NCBI RefSeq assembly: GCF_900090235.1
Contig: NZ_LT607750.1
Span: forward strand, 496,001-560,000
Source of the DNA: Micromonospora echinaurantiaca
GTDB taxonomy: Bacteria; Actinomycetota; Actinomycetes; Mycobacteriales; Micromonosporaceae
DNA: 64,000 nt
Reading direction: 5' to 3'
A model generated the notes under the pieces. It saw nothing but the letters and a program-made list of their open reading frames with translations. It was not told where the DNA came from and did no database searches. Below, one piece after another: positions 17,445-25,724 of this stretch (position 1 is the stretch's first letter; every line of letters begins with the position of its first letter). The translations under genes were made by a program, and so were the position numbers.

Positions 17445-18176
17445 GTGGCCAGATCAACGCGGACGCGGCGCGGCAAGGCCCGATTGCGCGCCGTCGCCCT
17501 GATCGGCATCGACGGTTCGGGCAAGACCACCCAGGCGCACCGCCTCGCCGACGCGCTCACCGCGGCCGGCCGCCCCGCCACCTACCACCGCAACGCCGGC
17601 GGCCGCCGCTGGCTCGGCCGGGTCGCCCAGCGGCTCGGCCGTCCGGACGCCCAACGACTCGTCGGGCGTAACGGCCTGCTCGCGGTGGAGTCCGTGCTGC
17701 GCTGGCTCGCCATCGCCACCGCCCTGCTCAGCCACCTGGTGACCGGCCGGGTCGCGGTGATGGACCGCTACTCCGCCTGCCAGTACGTCAGCATCCGGGC
17801 GCACGGCGGGCGCCGCTGGGAGCGGCTGGCCCGGGTCGGCTACCGGCTCTTCCCGGCGCCGCAGGTGACCTTCCTGCTGGCCGTCGACCCGGCCGAGGCG
17901 TACCGGCGGATCGAGCGGCGTGGCACCGACCACGAGAGCATCCGCTATCTCACCGCGGCCGACACCGCCTACCGGACGCTGCCCGAGTTCCCGACGTTCG
18001 TGCTGGTCGACGCCGGCCGGTCGGCGGAGGAGGTGTCCCGGCAGATCCAGGACCACCTGGCCGGCTGGCTGTCGGCTGCCGAGCCGCGGCCGGACGGCCC
18101 GCCGCCCGCCGGTCCGGCGACCCTGCCGGTCGACCGCACGCCGCCGGGGCGGCTGCCAGCGCGGGTCGTGCCCTAG
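17445..18176 (+). CDS. Thymidylate kinase-like P-loop kinase
   Basis: 243 aa. Walker A is GIDGSGKTTQ (residues ~21-30); VMDRYSACQYVSIRAHGG is the DR(Y/H) nucleoside-binding motif; RRIERRGTDHESIRYL is the arginine-rich lid. This matches the dTMP kinase family, though the C-terminal 35 residues are Pro-rich and extra. A TAGCCT at 17432-17437 lies 7 nt before the GTG, so the mRNA may be leaderless. Whether it is the essential dTMP kinase or a paralogue cannot be decided; the genomic context is not a nucleotide operon. Confidence 0.82.
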   Translation: MARSTRTRRGKARLRAVALIGIDGSGKTTQAHRLADALTAAGRPATYHRNAGGRRWLGRVAQRLGRPDAQRLVGRNGLLAVESVLRWLAIATALLSHLVTGRVAVMDRYSACQYVSIRAHGGRRWERLARVGYRLFPAPQVTFLLAVDPAEAYRRIERRGTDHESIRYLTAADTAYRTLPEFPTFVLVDAGRSAEEVSRQIQDHLAGWLSAAEPRPDGPPPAGPATLPVDRTPPGRLPARVVP

Positions 18177-18177
18177 G

Positions 18178-18204
18178 GCGCGGGCCTCCGTCGCCGGCCC
18201 GCGC
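18178..18204. terminator. Hairpin terminator between convergent genes
   Basis: Perfect 9-bp inverted repeat GCGCGGGCC (18178-18186) with GGCCCGCGC (18196-18204), 2 nt after the kinase stop. Confidence 0.6.
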
Positions 18205-18247
18205 TGCCCGGACGACGCCCGCGGCTCCCGGACGACGCCCCCGGCGT

Positions 18248-18931
18248 TCAGGCCCGGCCGTACACCGGGATGCTGGCGCCGCTGGTCGGCGCCGACTCGT
18301 CGGAGGCCAGGAACCGGATCACCCGGGCGATCTCGGCCGGGTCGACCCAGCGGGAGTGGTCGGCGTCGGGCTGGGCGGCCCGGTTGGCCGGAGTGTCGAT
18401 GACGCTCGGCAGCACGGTGTTGCAACGCACCCCGGCGGACCGGTACTCGACGGCCACCGCGGCGGCGAAGGCGAGCACCGCGGCCTTGGCGGTGACGTAG
18501 CCGGCGGCCCCGGCGAACGGGGCGACCGCGGCCCGGGACGAGACGCAGACCACCGCGCCGCCGCCGGCCGACACCAGGTGCGGCAGGGCCGCCCGGGTGA
18601 CCAGGTGGGTGGGGCGCAGGTTGACCGTCAGCATCCGCTCGAACTCGTCGACCGGCGTCTCGTGCACCTTGCCGCCGCCGGCGTACCCGCCGACCAGGTT
18701 GACCACCGCGCGCAGCGGCGCGGCCGGGTCGCCGGCGGCGGCCTCGACCGCGCGTTGCGCCCCGGCCGGTTCGGTCAGGTCGGCGACCACGCGGAGCGGC
18801 CCGTCCGCCGTCGTGGCCGGGCTCCTCCGCTGCGGTACGACCACCCGCCAGCCCGCCTCGACGAACGCGGCGGTGACCGCACCGCCGAGCCCACCCGTGC
18901 CTCCGGTCACCAGCACACTGCGATCCGCCAT
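18248..18931 (-). CDS. SDR-family oxidoreductase
   Basis: 227 aa classical short-chain dehydrogenase. The nucleotide-binding motif is VLVTGGTGGLGG (residues 6-17), NLVGGYAGG occupies the NNAG-like position, and the catalytic stretch has Ser in CVSSRAAVAP, then Tyr and Lys in GAAGYVTAKAAV. RCNTVLPSVIDTP follows, as in other SDRs. NAD(P)H-dependent; substrate unknown. It stands alone, divergent from the RpiR gene across a 236-nt spacer. Confidence 0.9.
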   Translation of the reverse strand: MADRSVLVTGGTGGLGGAVTAAFVEAGWRVVVPQRRSPATTADGPLRVVADLTEPAGAQRAVEAAAGDPAAPLRAVVNLVGGYAGGGKVHETPVDEFERMLTVNLRPTHLVTRAALPHLVSAGGGAVVCVSSRAAVAPFAGAAGYVTAKAAVLAFAAAVAVEYRSAGVRCNTVLPSVIDTPANRAAQPDADHSRWVDPAEIARVIRFLASDESAPTSGASIPVYGRA

Positions 18932-19043
18932 GCCGCCCACGCTAGCGGCGGTTCGGCGTGCAGTGGTCCCCGCCCGGGGGTCGACCGGCGACCGACCGGC
19001 AGGCCGGTCCGGCCCGGTGGGCCGAGGCGCCGGCCGTCCGGCG

Positions 19044-19085
19044 GTGGCACGCTGTCAAGTTGCTACGCAGTGGCACGCTGTCAAG
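19044..19085 (+). repeat. Direct repeat upstream of the rpiR-murQ operon
   Basis: GTGGCACGCTGTCAAG occurs at 19044-19059 and again, identically, at 19070-19085, a 26-bp period. Located 48-90 nt upstream of the RpiR promoter, it looks like a pair of regulator sites. Confidence 0.6.
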
Positions 19086-19132
19086 CGGAGCGCGCCGATT
19101 GGCGGTACTTTCGCCAACACACGGAGTCATGG

Positions 19133-19161
19133 TTGACGCTCACGCCTCATGAAAGTAAGTT
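19133..19161 (+). promoter_or_regulatory. Probable promoter of the rpiR-murQ operon
   Basis: TTGACG at 19133-19138 and TAAGTT at 19156-19161 with 17-nt spacing; the expected start is at or next to the GTG at 19168, giving a leaderless transcript. The -10 lies inside the palindrome. Confidence 0.5.
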
Positions 19162-19165
19162 TCAT
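19149..19165. promoter_or_regulatory. Operator palindrome of the RpiR-type regulator
   Basis: ATGAAA, a 5-nt spacer, then TTTCAT: a perfect palindrome ending 2 nt before the regulator's own start codon. TGAAA-N5-TTTCA-like sites are typical for MurR/RpiR regulators; autoregulation is inferred. Confidence 0.7.
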
Positions 19166-19167
19166 CC

Positions 19168-20082
19168 GTGGCGAAGAGTCCGAAGATTTCTGCGAGTCAC
19201 GAGCCGGGTGGGCTGATCGTCCACATCAGCGGCCTGCTCCCCTCGCTGTCCCCGGCCGAGCAGCGGGTCGCCCGGTTGGTCGTCGCCGACCCGGCCGACG
19301 CCGCCCGCCGGACGATCACCGACCTCGCCACCGCCGCCGAGACGTCCGAGGCGACCGTCATCCGGTTCTGCCGGTCGGTCGGCATGGACGGCTACCCCCA
19401 GTTGCGGATCCGGCTGGCCGCCGAGGCCGCCCGCCGGGTCGAGCCGCCGGACGCCCGGGTCGTCGGCGGCGACATCCCACCCGGCGCCGACCTCGCCCAG
19501 ATCATCGCGACCATCGCGTTCAACGACGCCCGGGCCGTCGAGGAGACGGCCGAGCAGCTCGACCCGGCGGTCTGCGAGCAGGTCGTGGACGCGATCGTCA
19601 ACGCCGGCCGGATCGACGTCTACGGCGCGGGCGCGAGCGGCTTCGTCGCCTCCGACTTCCAACAGAAGCTGCACCGGATCGGCCGCACCGCCTTCTACTT
19701 CCCGGACGTGCACACCGCGCTGACCTCGGCCGCGCTGCTCGGCCGGGGTGACGTCGCGGTCGGCATCTCGCACACCGGCACCACCTCCGACGTGGTGGAG
19801 GTGCTGGAGCAGGCGCGCGCCCGGGGCGCGGCGACGGTGGCCCTGACCAACTTCCCGCGCTCGCCGATCACCGAGGTCGCCGACTTCGTGCTCACCACGG
19901 CGGCCCGCGAGACCACCTACCGGTCCGGCGCCATGGCCAGCCGGCTGGCCCAGCTCACCGTGGTCGACTGTCTCTTCGTCGGGGTGGCGGCGCGCAACCG
20001 CGCCCGGGCCAGGAAGGCCCTCGAGGCGACCGCCGAGGCCGTCCAGTCGCACCGGGTGGGCTCGGGCCGGAGGCGGGCATGA
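19168..20082 (+). CDS. MurR/RpiR family transcriptional regulator
   Basis: 304 aa. The N-terminal HTH_6 domain reads LSPAEQRVARLVVADPADAARRTITDLATAAETSEATVIRFCRSVGMDGYPQLRI (residues ~27-80), and the C-terminal SIS domain contains DVYGAGASGFVASDFQQKL and VGISHTGTTSDVVEVL, which bind a sugar phosphate. It overlaps murQ by ATGA, so the effector is probably N-acetylmuramic acid 6-phosphate. GTG start at 19168 has no ribosome site; the promoter spacing suggests leaderless translation. Confidence 0.93.
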   Translation: MAKSPKISASHEPGGLIVHISGLLPSLSPAEQRVARLVVADPADAARRTITDLATAAETSEATVIRFCRSVGMDGYPQLRIRLAAEAARRVEPPDARVVGGDIPPGADLAQIIATIAFNDARAVEETAEQLDPAVCEQVVDAIVNAGRIDVYGAGASGFVASDFQQKLHRIGRTAFYFPDVHTALTSAALLGRGDVAVGISHTGTTSDVVEVLEQARARGAATVALTNFPRSPITEVADFVLTTAARETTYRSGAMASRLAQLTVVDCLFVGVAARNRARARKALEATAEAVQSHRVGSGRRRA

Positions 20083-21029
20083 CGGCGGTGGAGCCGGACG
20101 AGCAGGCGCCTTCCATGGCGGCCGGGCCGGCGATCCGGGTCGGCGCGCCCACCGAAGGTCGCAACCCGCTCAGCATCGACCTCGACCTGATGTCGACCCG
20201 CGAGATGCTGTCGGTGATCAACGAGGCGGACCGGCGGGTGCCGGGCGCGGTCGCCGCCGTCCTCGACGAGATCGCCGAGACGGTCGACCTCGCGGCGACC
20301 GCCCTGCGCGGCGGGCACCGGGTGCACTACTTCGGCGCCGGCACGTCCGGCCGGCTGGGCGTGCTCGACGTCGCCGAACTCGCCCCGACCTTCAACTCCC
20401 CGCGCCACTGGTTCTGCGCCCACCTGGCCGGCGGCCCGGACGCCATGTGGCAGGCGGTGGAGAACGTCGAGGACGACGATCGGGCCGGCGCGGCCGAGGC
20501 GGCCGACTGCGTCCGTTCCGGTGACGTGGTGGTCGGCCTGGCCGCGAGCGGGCGCACCCCGTACGTCCTCGGGGCGCTCGCCGCGTCCCGGGCCGCCGGG
20601 GCCGCGACGGTGCTGGTCTGCGCGAACCCGGAGGCGGAGGCCGCCCGGTCGGTCGACGTCTTCATCGGCGTGGACACCGGCCCCGAGGTGATCACCGGGT
20701 CGACCCGGATGAAGGCGGGCACCGCGCAGAAGCTGGTGCTCAACACGTTCTCCACCGCTGTGATGGTGCGGCTGGGTCGGGTCTACTCGAACCTCATGAT
20801 CGACATGGTGGCCACCAACGCGAAGCTGCGGGGTCGGATGATCTCGATCCTGGTCGAGGCGACCGGATGCGCGGAGGAGATCTGCCGGCGGGCCCTCGAC
20901 GAGGCCGACGGCGACCTGAAGACCGCCCTGGTGTCGCTCGTCTCCGGCGCCGAGGTGTCGGTCGCCCGGGCCGCCCTGGCCCGCTCCGCCGACCAGGTAC
21001 GCGGCGCGCTCGCCCTGCTCGCCTCCTGA
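20079..21029 (+). CDS. murQ: N-acetylmuramic acid 6-phosphate etherase
   Basis: 316 aa. It cleaves the lactyl ether of MurNAc-6-P to give GlcNAc-6-P and D-lactate in peptidoglycan recycling. Diagnostic motifs: AVAAVLDEIAETVDL, HYFGAGTSGRLGVLDVAELAPTF (SIS sugar-phosphate site), VGLAASGRTPYVLGAL and TGSTRMKAGTAQKLVLNT. Catalytic Glu residues of the family lie in these blocks. Translationally coupled to the upstream RpiR-type regulator by ATGA overlap; no transporter or kinase (AnmK) gene adjoins. Confidence 0.95.
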   Translation: MTAVEPDEQAPSMAAGPAIRVGAPTEGRNPLSIDLDLMSTREMLSVINEADRRVPGAVAAVLDEIAETVDLAATALRGGHRVHYFGAGTSGRLGVLDVAELAPTFNSPRHWFCAHLAGGPDAMWQAVENVEDDDRAGAAEAADCVRSGDVVVGLAASGRTPYVLGALAASRAAGAATVLVCANPEAEAARSVDVFIGVDTGPEVITGSTRMKAGTAQKLVLNTFSTAVMVRLGRVYSNLMIDMVATNAKLRGRMISILVEATGCAEEICRRALDEADGDLKTALVSLVSGAEVSVARAALARSADQVRGALALLAS

Positions 21030-21492
21030 ACCGGCACGGGCCGGGTCACCCCGGACGCGCCGCCCGGGCGGCGCGGAACGTGTCGTCCGACACGTCCGGG
21101 ACCGGCTTGCCGCACCGGGCATAACCGGAGGCCCCGGATTGTTCAACCTGCCGTGGGGTATCACCACGGGCGTGGATGAACCGACCCGGCGGCCCGCGCG
21201 TATGTGGCAGTGACCAGGATCGCAGCGCGGCGGTGACCCGGGTCGCTGTGCTCCCGGGACGGGCGGTGTTGCCATGGACCGGACGGACGGCGTCCGTCGA
21301 TCCGTAACCCGTGTGTGGTGCCCACCGATGAGCAGCCCGACGGGGTGCTGACAGCAAACATGGACCGTGCTCTCAGCTGATTATCAGGCATTCGTGACAC
21401 TTTCGACTCACGACATGGAATCCCCGACACGTCTCATCTGTTGTGTAGGTGTCAGCACCGGTGAGCACGGCGGAAGTTACGGGGGAGGGCTG
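21030..21492. other. Long spacer between murQ and the sigma factor gene
   Basis: 463 nt with no credible gene. It holds a perfect 8-bp palindrome (ACGTGTCG, TC, CGACACGT at 21078-21095), about 50 nt after murQ, which could be a terminator stem or operator. The right half (21300-21480) is AT-richer and probably holds the sigma gene promoter, but no clear -35/-10 pair could be fixed. Confidence 0.5.
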
Positions 21493-22515
21493 ATGGACGT
21501 GGGGACGGCAAGGAACCGGGTGGGGATGGCAAGGAACCGGGCAACCGGCGCGAGCGAGGGGACCGTGGGCAACGTGGACAAGAACATCGGCATGCGAACC
21601 GACGAGGTCGCCGAGGAGCGCGACCTGGTCGGCGTCTACCTGCACGAGATCTCCCGGACACCGCTGCTGGACGCCGCCAAGGAGGTCGATCTCTCCAAGG
21701 CGATCGAGGCCGGCCTCTACGCCGAGCACCTGCTCGCCGAGGACCGCGTCCCGGACGGAATCGGACGGGACGAGCTGGAGCGGCTGGTCGCCGAGGGTGA
21801 GCGGGCCAAGGACCTGTTCATCCGGGCGAACCTGCGCCTGGTGGTGTCGATCGCCCGACGCTATGTGCGGTCCGGGATGCCCATGCTGGACCTGATCCAG
21901 GAGGGCAACACCGGCCTCGTCCGGGCGGTCGAGAAGTTCGACTACGAGCGGGGCTACAAGTTCTCCACCTACGCGACCTGGTGGATCCGCCAGGCGATCA
22001 GCCGGGCGATCGCCCAGCAGGAGCGCACCGTGCGGCTGCCGGTGCACCTGGTCGAGGACGTCAACCGGATGCGCAACGTGGCCCGGCAGCTCACCCGTGA
22101 GCTGGGCAGCGACCCCGAGCCGGAGCAGATCGCGGCGGCCCTCGGGGTGACCGTCGAGCGGGTCAACGAGCTGGTCCGGTGGTCGCAGGACACCGTGTCG
22201 CTGGACACGCCGGTCGGCGACGACGGCGACACCAACCTCGGTGACCTGGTCGCCGACAGCGACGCCCCGTCGCCGGAGGAGATCGTCCTCACCGGCCTGG
22301 AGCGGCAGCGGATCGAGGGCCTGCTCAACCACCTCGACGACCGGTCGGCCGGCATCATGCGGGCCCGGTACGGGCTGGAGGACGGCCGGGAGCACTCGCT
22401 CACCGAGGTGGCCTCGCGGTTCTCGCTCTCCCGGGAGCGGATCCGCCAGCTGGAGATCCAGGCGCTCGGCCGGCTCCGCGAGCTGGCCCGCGCCGAGGGG
22501 CTGCAGGCGGCCTGA
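21493..22515 (+). CDS. Primary-type (group 1/2) sigma-70 factor
   Basis: 340 aa. Region 1.2 is RDLVGVYLHEISRTPLLDAAKEVDLSKAIEAG; region 2 is LFIRANLRLVVSIARRYVRSGMPMLDLIQEGNTGLVRAVEKFDYERGYKFSTYATWWIRQAISRAI; region 3 RTVRLPVHLVEDVNRM; region 4 LTEVASRFSLSRERIRQLEIQALGRL. The N-terminus is short, without the long acidic region 1.1 of the housekeeping factor, so it is more like the HrdA/C/D or SigB group. ATG at 21493 follows GGGGGAGGG by 2 nt. A tandem 21-bp repeat encodes ARNR twice at residues ~6-18. A strong terminator follows. Confidence 0.93.
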   Translation: MDVGTARNRVGMARNRATGASEGTVGNVDKNIGMRTDEVAEERDLVGVYLHEISRTPLLDAAKEVDLSKAIEAGLYAEHLLAEDRVPDGIGRDELERLVAEGERAKDLFIRANLRLVVSIARRYVRSGMPMLDLIQEGNTGLVRAVEKFDYERGYKFSTYATWWIRQAISRAIAQQERTVRLPVHLVEDVNRMRNVARQLTRELGSDPEPEQIAAALGVTVERVNELVRWSQDTVSLDTPVGDDGDTNLGDLVADSDAPSPEEIVLTGLERQRIEGLLNHLDDRSAGIMRARYGLEDGREHSLTEVASRFSLSRERIRQLEIQALGRLRELARAEGLQAA

Positions 22516-22533
22516 GCTGGTAGTAATGACGAC

Positions 22534-22568
22534 AACGGCCGGCGTCCGATAGGGGGACGCCGGCCGTT
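22534..22568 (+). terminator. Terminator of the sigma factor gene
   Basis: Perfect 14-bp arms (22534-22547 with 22555-22568) and a 7-nt loop, followed by a T-containing stretch, 19 nt after the stop. Confidence 0.8.
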
Positions 22569-22702
22569 CGTCGTGTCCGGGGCGCAACTGCCCGCGGAGC
22601 GCGCCGGGGCGCTGCTCGTCGGGGCGTGCCGAGGCGCTGCCCGTGGGGCGTGTCGAGCGCTGCCCGTGGGGCGGGCCGGGGCGCTGGTTGCGGACCCGTG
22701 GG

Positions 22703-23677
22703 TCAGCGGACCCGGCCGTAGCCCTGGATGGGCATCAGGTTCATGCCCCGCTTGAGCACGTTGCGACCGGCGCTGGGCGCGTCGATCACCTGCCCGCCGC
22801 CGACGTAGAGCGCCACGTGGCCGAGACCGCTGTAGAAGACGAGGTCGCCGGGGCGCAACTCGGCACGGCTGATCCGGGCCACCACGCCCCACTGCATCCG
22901 GGTGTTGTGCGGCAGTGACTTGCCGGCCGCCCGCCAGGCCGCCGAGGTGAGGCCGGAGCAGTCGTAGCCGTCCGGGCCGTCGGCGCCCCACCGGTACGGC
23001 TTGCCCAGCGCGCCGTAGGCGTAGCGGACCGCCGCGCCGGCCCGGCCGGAGACGGCGGGTGCGTCGTCGGCGCTGCCCGGCCGCGCGGCGGGCTGCTCGG
23101 TGGCCCGGCCGTACGCCTGGCGGCGCAGCTCGTAGAGGCGGGCCAGGTCCCGCTCGATGCGCTTCTTCCCGGCCGTCAGCTCCCGGGCCTGGGCCGCCTG
23201 CCGGCTGAGCGTGACGTCCAGTCGGGTCTTCTCGGCGACCAGCGCACGCTGGCTGGCGGCGAAGCCGGCGATCCGCTGCTGCCGCTGCCGGGTGAGCTGG
23301 TCGAGGGCGTCGAGCCGGTCCAGCAGGGTGCCGGCGGAGTCGGGCCGCAGCAGCGCGTCGGCGGTGCTCAGGTCGCCGCCGGTCTTGTACGCGGTCACCG
23401 CCAGCGCGCCGACGTCGGCCCGGCTCTGCTCGCTCTGCCGCTCCAGCGGCGCGATGCGCTCCTGCAGCCCGGCGACGGCCGCGCGGTTCTCCTTCATCTC
23501 CTCCCGGAGCTTGTTGTACGCCTCGACCACGTGCTCCAGCTCGGCCGAGGACTTCTCGATCCGCCGGGTCAGTTCCGCCGCGGACGGTTCGGCCCGGGCC
23601 ACCGCGGCGGGCGCGAGCAGCGCGGCGGACAGCACCGTGACGGCCAGGCCGCGCAGCGTGTATCTGAGGGACGACAA
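22703..23677 (-). CDS. Secreted NlpC/P60 (C40) cell-wall peptidase with coiled coil
   Basis: About 324 aa from the TTG at 23677. A signal peptide (RYTLRGLAVTVLSAALLAPAAVARA) is followed by a long helical coiled-coil region (residues ~30-180, Glu/Leu/Arg-rich) and a C-terminal NlpC/P60 domain with catalytic Cys in GYDCSGLTSAAW and His in GLGHVALYVGGG. This matches the RipA/PcsB-like hydrolases that cut peptidoglycan stem peptides during division. GAGGAG lies 10 nt before the TTG. The frame is open further to 23749, which would bury the signal peptide, so the shorter form is preferred. Confidence 0.9.
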   Translation of the reverse strand: MSSLRYTLRGLAVTVLSAALLAPAAVARAEPSAAELTRRIEKSSAELEHVVEAYNKLREEMKENRAAVAGLQERIAPLERQSEQSRADVGALAVTAYKTGGDLSTADALLRPDSAGTLLDRLDALDQLTRQRQQRIAGFAASQRALVAEKTRLDVTLSRQAAQARELTAGKKRIERDLARLYELRRQAYGRATEQPAARPGSADDAPAVSGRAGAAVRYAYGALGKPYRWGADGPDGYDCSGLTSAAWRAAGKSLPHNTRMQWGVVARISRAELRPGDLVFYSGLGHVALYVGGGQVIDAPSAGRNVLKRGMNLMPIQGYGRVR

Positions 23678-24179
23678 GAGCGGAAGGCTCCTCTCCCACC
23701 GGCCACCGAGGGCTGCTGAGGCCCCGGGCGGCACCCGGGCCGGCGCCATCCGGGTGGACGGCGATCGACCGGGCCGGGCCCGCCCAACCTAACCCGGGGC
23801 AGGAGTGGCCCGCAGTGAAAGCCGGGGCGAATGTTGGCAAAGGGGCGGTGATGGCGCACGTGCCGTCACGGCACGTGTGTGGCGCGTCGCTTCGCCAGCC
23901 GCCAGGCTCGCCGGTCTTTTCGGGTCAGGAAGTGACTTGTCGGATACGTCGTTCCGGGCGTATGCCGTTGGCTGTCAGGGCGCTATAACCGAAAAGACGG
24001 ACTTGGATGGCTCTATCCGGCGGACCGCCGGTGACCAGCGCCACCAGGGGTGGCGAAAACGGCGGTCCGGGCTGGCGGGGCGGCAACACAATGAAGCGCG
24101 GAGCCGGGAATCCCGCCGGCGGGCATTGATGCCCGTACCGGCGGCGGCCGACCCGGCGCACCAGCCGTGGGAGGTAGCC
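23678..24179. other. Long divergent spacer with structured segments
   Basis: 502 nt between two divergent genes. It contains a perfect 9-bp hairpin with 3-nt loop (CACGTGCCG/CGGCACGTG, 23857-23877), a TATAAC -10-like box at 23984-23989 on the plus strand, and a branched stem arrangement at 24021-24069 plus another stem at 24121-24134. None matches a riboswitch class I recognise; I checked for the c-di-AMP (ydaO) core often found before NlpC/P60 genes and did not see it. Confidence 0.5.
24021..24069 (+). ncRNA. Candidate structured leader RNA element
   Basis: Outer stem CGGACCGCCG (24021-24030) with CGGCGGTCCG (24060-24069); nested inner stem CGCCACC (24039-24045) with GGTGGCG (24049-24055), loop AGG. 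A further GGGCAT/ATGCCC stem (24121-24134) lies between this and the DUF6232 start at 24180. Perfect nested complementarity suggests an RNA fold in that gene's leader; no known class matched. Confidence 0.35.
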
Positions 24180-24719
24180 GTGAACCACGATGGCGCCACG
24201 ACCCGACCGCCGCGTCCGCCCCGACCCGCCAAGGTGAGCGCGGAGAAGAGGAACACGCTGCTCTACGCCCGCCCCGGGATCATCGTCACGGTCGACCGGT
24301 TCACCGTCGGCCGAAACACCTGGCGGGTCGCCGAGCTGACCCACCTGCACACCACCCGTGGGCCGCACGACCGGGTCGCGATGCGCGCGGTCGCCGCCAG
24401 CGGCGCGGTGATCGGCGGTGTCGGGCTGCTGCTCGGCTTCACCGGCGGCCTGCAGCGGCTGACCGCCGGGGCGTACCTCACCCTCGGGGTGGTGTTCCTG
24501 CTGCCGGTGCTGCTCGCCGCGGCCGGTGACCGGTGGCGGCCGCCGGCGTACGAGCTGTGGGGCTGGCACCGGGGCACCGAGGTGCTGCTGTTCAGCAGCG
24601 ACGACGAGCGGCAGTTCGGCCAGGTGTCCCGGGCGTTGCGCCGGGCCCGGGAGATGAACCGCTACGGCGGCTGGGAGGAACCGGTCGCCTCGATGGACCC
24701 GTGGCGGCCGATCCGCTGA
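24180..24719 (+). CDS. DUF6232 family membrane protein
   Basis: 179 aa. The N-terminal soluble part has NTLLYARPGIIVTVDRFTVGRNTWRVAELTHLHTTRGPHDR (residues ~22-62), two membrane helices follow (VIGGVGLLLGFTGGL and GAYLTLGVVFLLPVLLAAAG), and the C-terminal part (YELWGWHRGTEVLLFSSDDERQFGQVSRALRRA) is soluble. This architecture is the DUF6232 family of actinobacteria, function unknown. GTG at 24180 follows GGGAGG by 7 nt. Confidence 0.8.
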   Translation: MNHDGATTRPPRPPRPAKVSAEKRNTLLYARPGIIVTVDRFTVGRNTWRVAELTHLHTTRGPHDRVAMRAVAASGAVIGGVGLLLGFTGGLQRLTAGAYLTLGVVFLLPVLLAAAGDRWRPPAYELWGWHRGTEVLLFSSDDERQFGQVSRALRRAREMNRYGGWEEPVASMDPWRPIR

Positions 24720-24833
24720 ACCGGGTGGCGGCGGCCGAGCCGGTCGGTGCCCGGCCGGCCGCGCGCCGCCGTCCGTGCTGACCCGCTGCCGCCGATACGG
24801 CCGGGGCCGCCGGTCGGGGTGGAACGGGCCGGG

Positions 24834-25172
24834 TCAGCGGGAGGCCGGCACGGCCCGCTCGGTGACCGCCCCGGCACGGCCGGCGGTGACCCAGGAGCTG
24901 ACCCGGCGCTCGGCGTAGAAGGAGACGAACGGCACGGTGCCGGCCAGCATCACGGCGAGCATCCGCTTCAGCGGCCAGTCGGCCCGGCGGGACAGGTCGA
25001 ACGCGGCCACCAGGTAGATCATGTAGAGGAAACCGTGCGCCGGGCCCACCGTCTCCACCACGACCGGGTTGTCGAAGCCGTACTTCAGCGGCATGCCGAT
25101 CACCACGAGCAGGATCAGCACCACGCCCACGATCCAGGCGATCACGCGGTACCGGGTAAGGGCTGCGCCCAC
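24834..25172 (-). CDS. DUF3817 family membrane protein
   Basis: About 112 aa with three membrane helices: YRVIAWIVGVVLILLVVIGMPLKY, GFLYMIYLVAAFDL and MLAVMLAGTVPFVSFYAERRV. The pattern is that of DUF3817, small actinobacterial integral membrane proteins of unknown function. Start GTG at 25172 has GGAAGG upstream; an alternative GTG at 25214 overlaps the upstream gene by 17 nt. Second gene of a two-gene membrane-protein operon. Confidence 0.8.
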   Translation of the reverse strand: MGAALTRYRVIAWIVGVVLILLVVIGMPLKYGFDNPVVVETVGPAHGFLYMIYLVAAFDLSRRADWPLKRMLAVMLAGTVPFVSFYAERRVSSWVTAGRAGAVTERAVPASR

Positions 25173-25197
25173 CTTCGTCCGTCCTTCCGACCCGGGG

Positions 25198-25593
25198 TCA
25201 GCCGGGGTAGTCACCGGGCCGGGCGCCCGGATTGGCGTTCAACCATTGCAGGTAGCGGTTGTAGGCGGTCAGGTCGGCGTCCTCGCCGTCGGCGGCCGGC
25301 ATCGGCACCCGGGCGACCCGCACCGGCCGGCGTACGCCCGGGCGGGTGGGGGCTTCGGACGGCGCTGCCGGGGCCGGGGCGGCGGGCCCGCGCAGGGCGT
25401 GGCGGACCTCACGCCACCAGACGAACACCACGAAGCCCGCGAAGATCGGCCACTCGAAGGCGTACGCCCAGCTCAACGCGTTGCCCGAGGCGGCCCGGCC
25501 GATCTGCCACCAGCCCAGCGCCAGGAAACCCGCGACCAGCACGACCATGGCCACGTGGCGCACGATCCACGCCGGGGTCCAGAGCCGCTTCAT
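25198..25593 (-). CDS. Two-helix membrane protein of unknown function
   Basis: 131 aa. Two membrane helices ([24 protein letters not shown] at residues ~11-34 and [19 protein letters not shown] at ~42-60), then a Pro/Ala-rich linker and a soluble tail ending [25 protein letters not shown]. The tail motif [12 protein letters not shown] is typical of a conserved actinobacterial membrane protein, not otherwise named. Upstream of and coupled to the DUF3817 gene. Confidence 0.72.
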   Translation of the reverse strand: MKRLWTPAWIVRHVAMVVLVAGFLALGWWQIGRAASGNALSWAYAFEWPIFAGFVVFVWWREVRHALRGPAAPAPAAPSEAPTRPGVRRPVRVARVPMPAADGEDADLTAYNRYLQWLNANPGARPGDYPG

Positions 25594-25724
25594 GGCATCG
25601 AGGGTACCGGGGCCGCCAGCGTTCTCCGACGCGGTGTCGTAGTCCGTCCGCGCCGGGATGGTTTGGTGCGACCCGGTCTGGGCATCCGTCTAGATGCCAG
25701 CCAGAAACTCCACCAGGGGGCGTG

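Noticed and set aside
23678..24179. c-di-AMP (ydaO) riboswitch upstream of the NlpC/P60 gene
   Set aside because: These genes often have one, but the conserved core was not visible on the minus strand.
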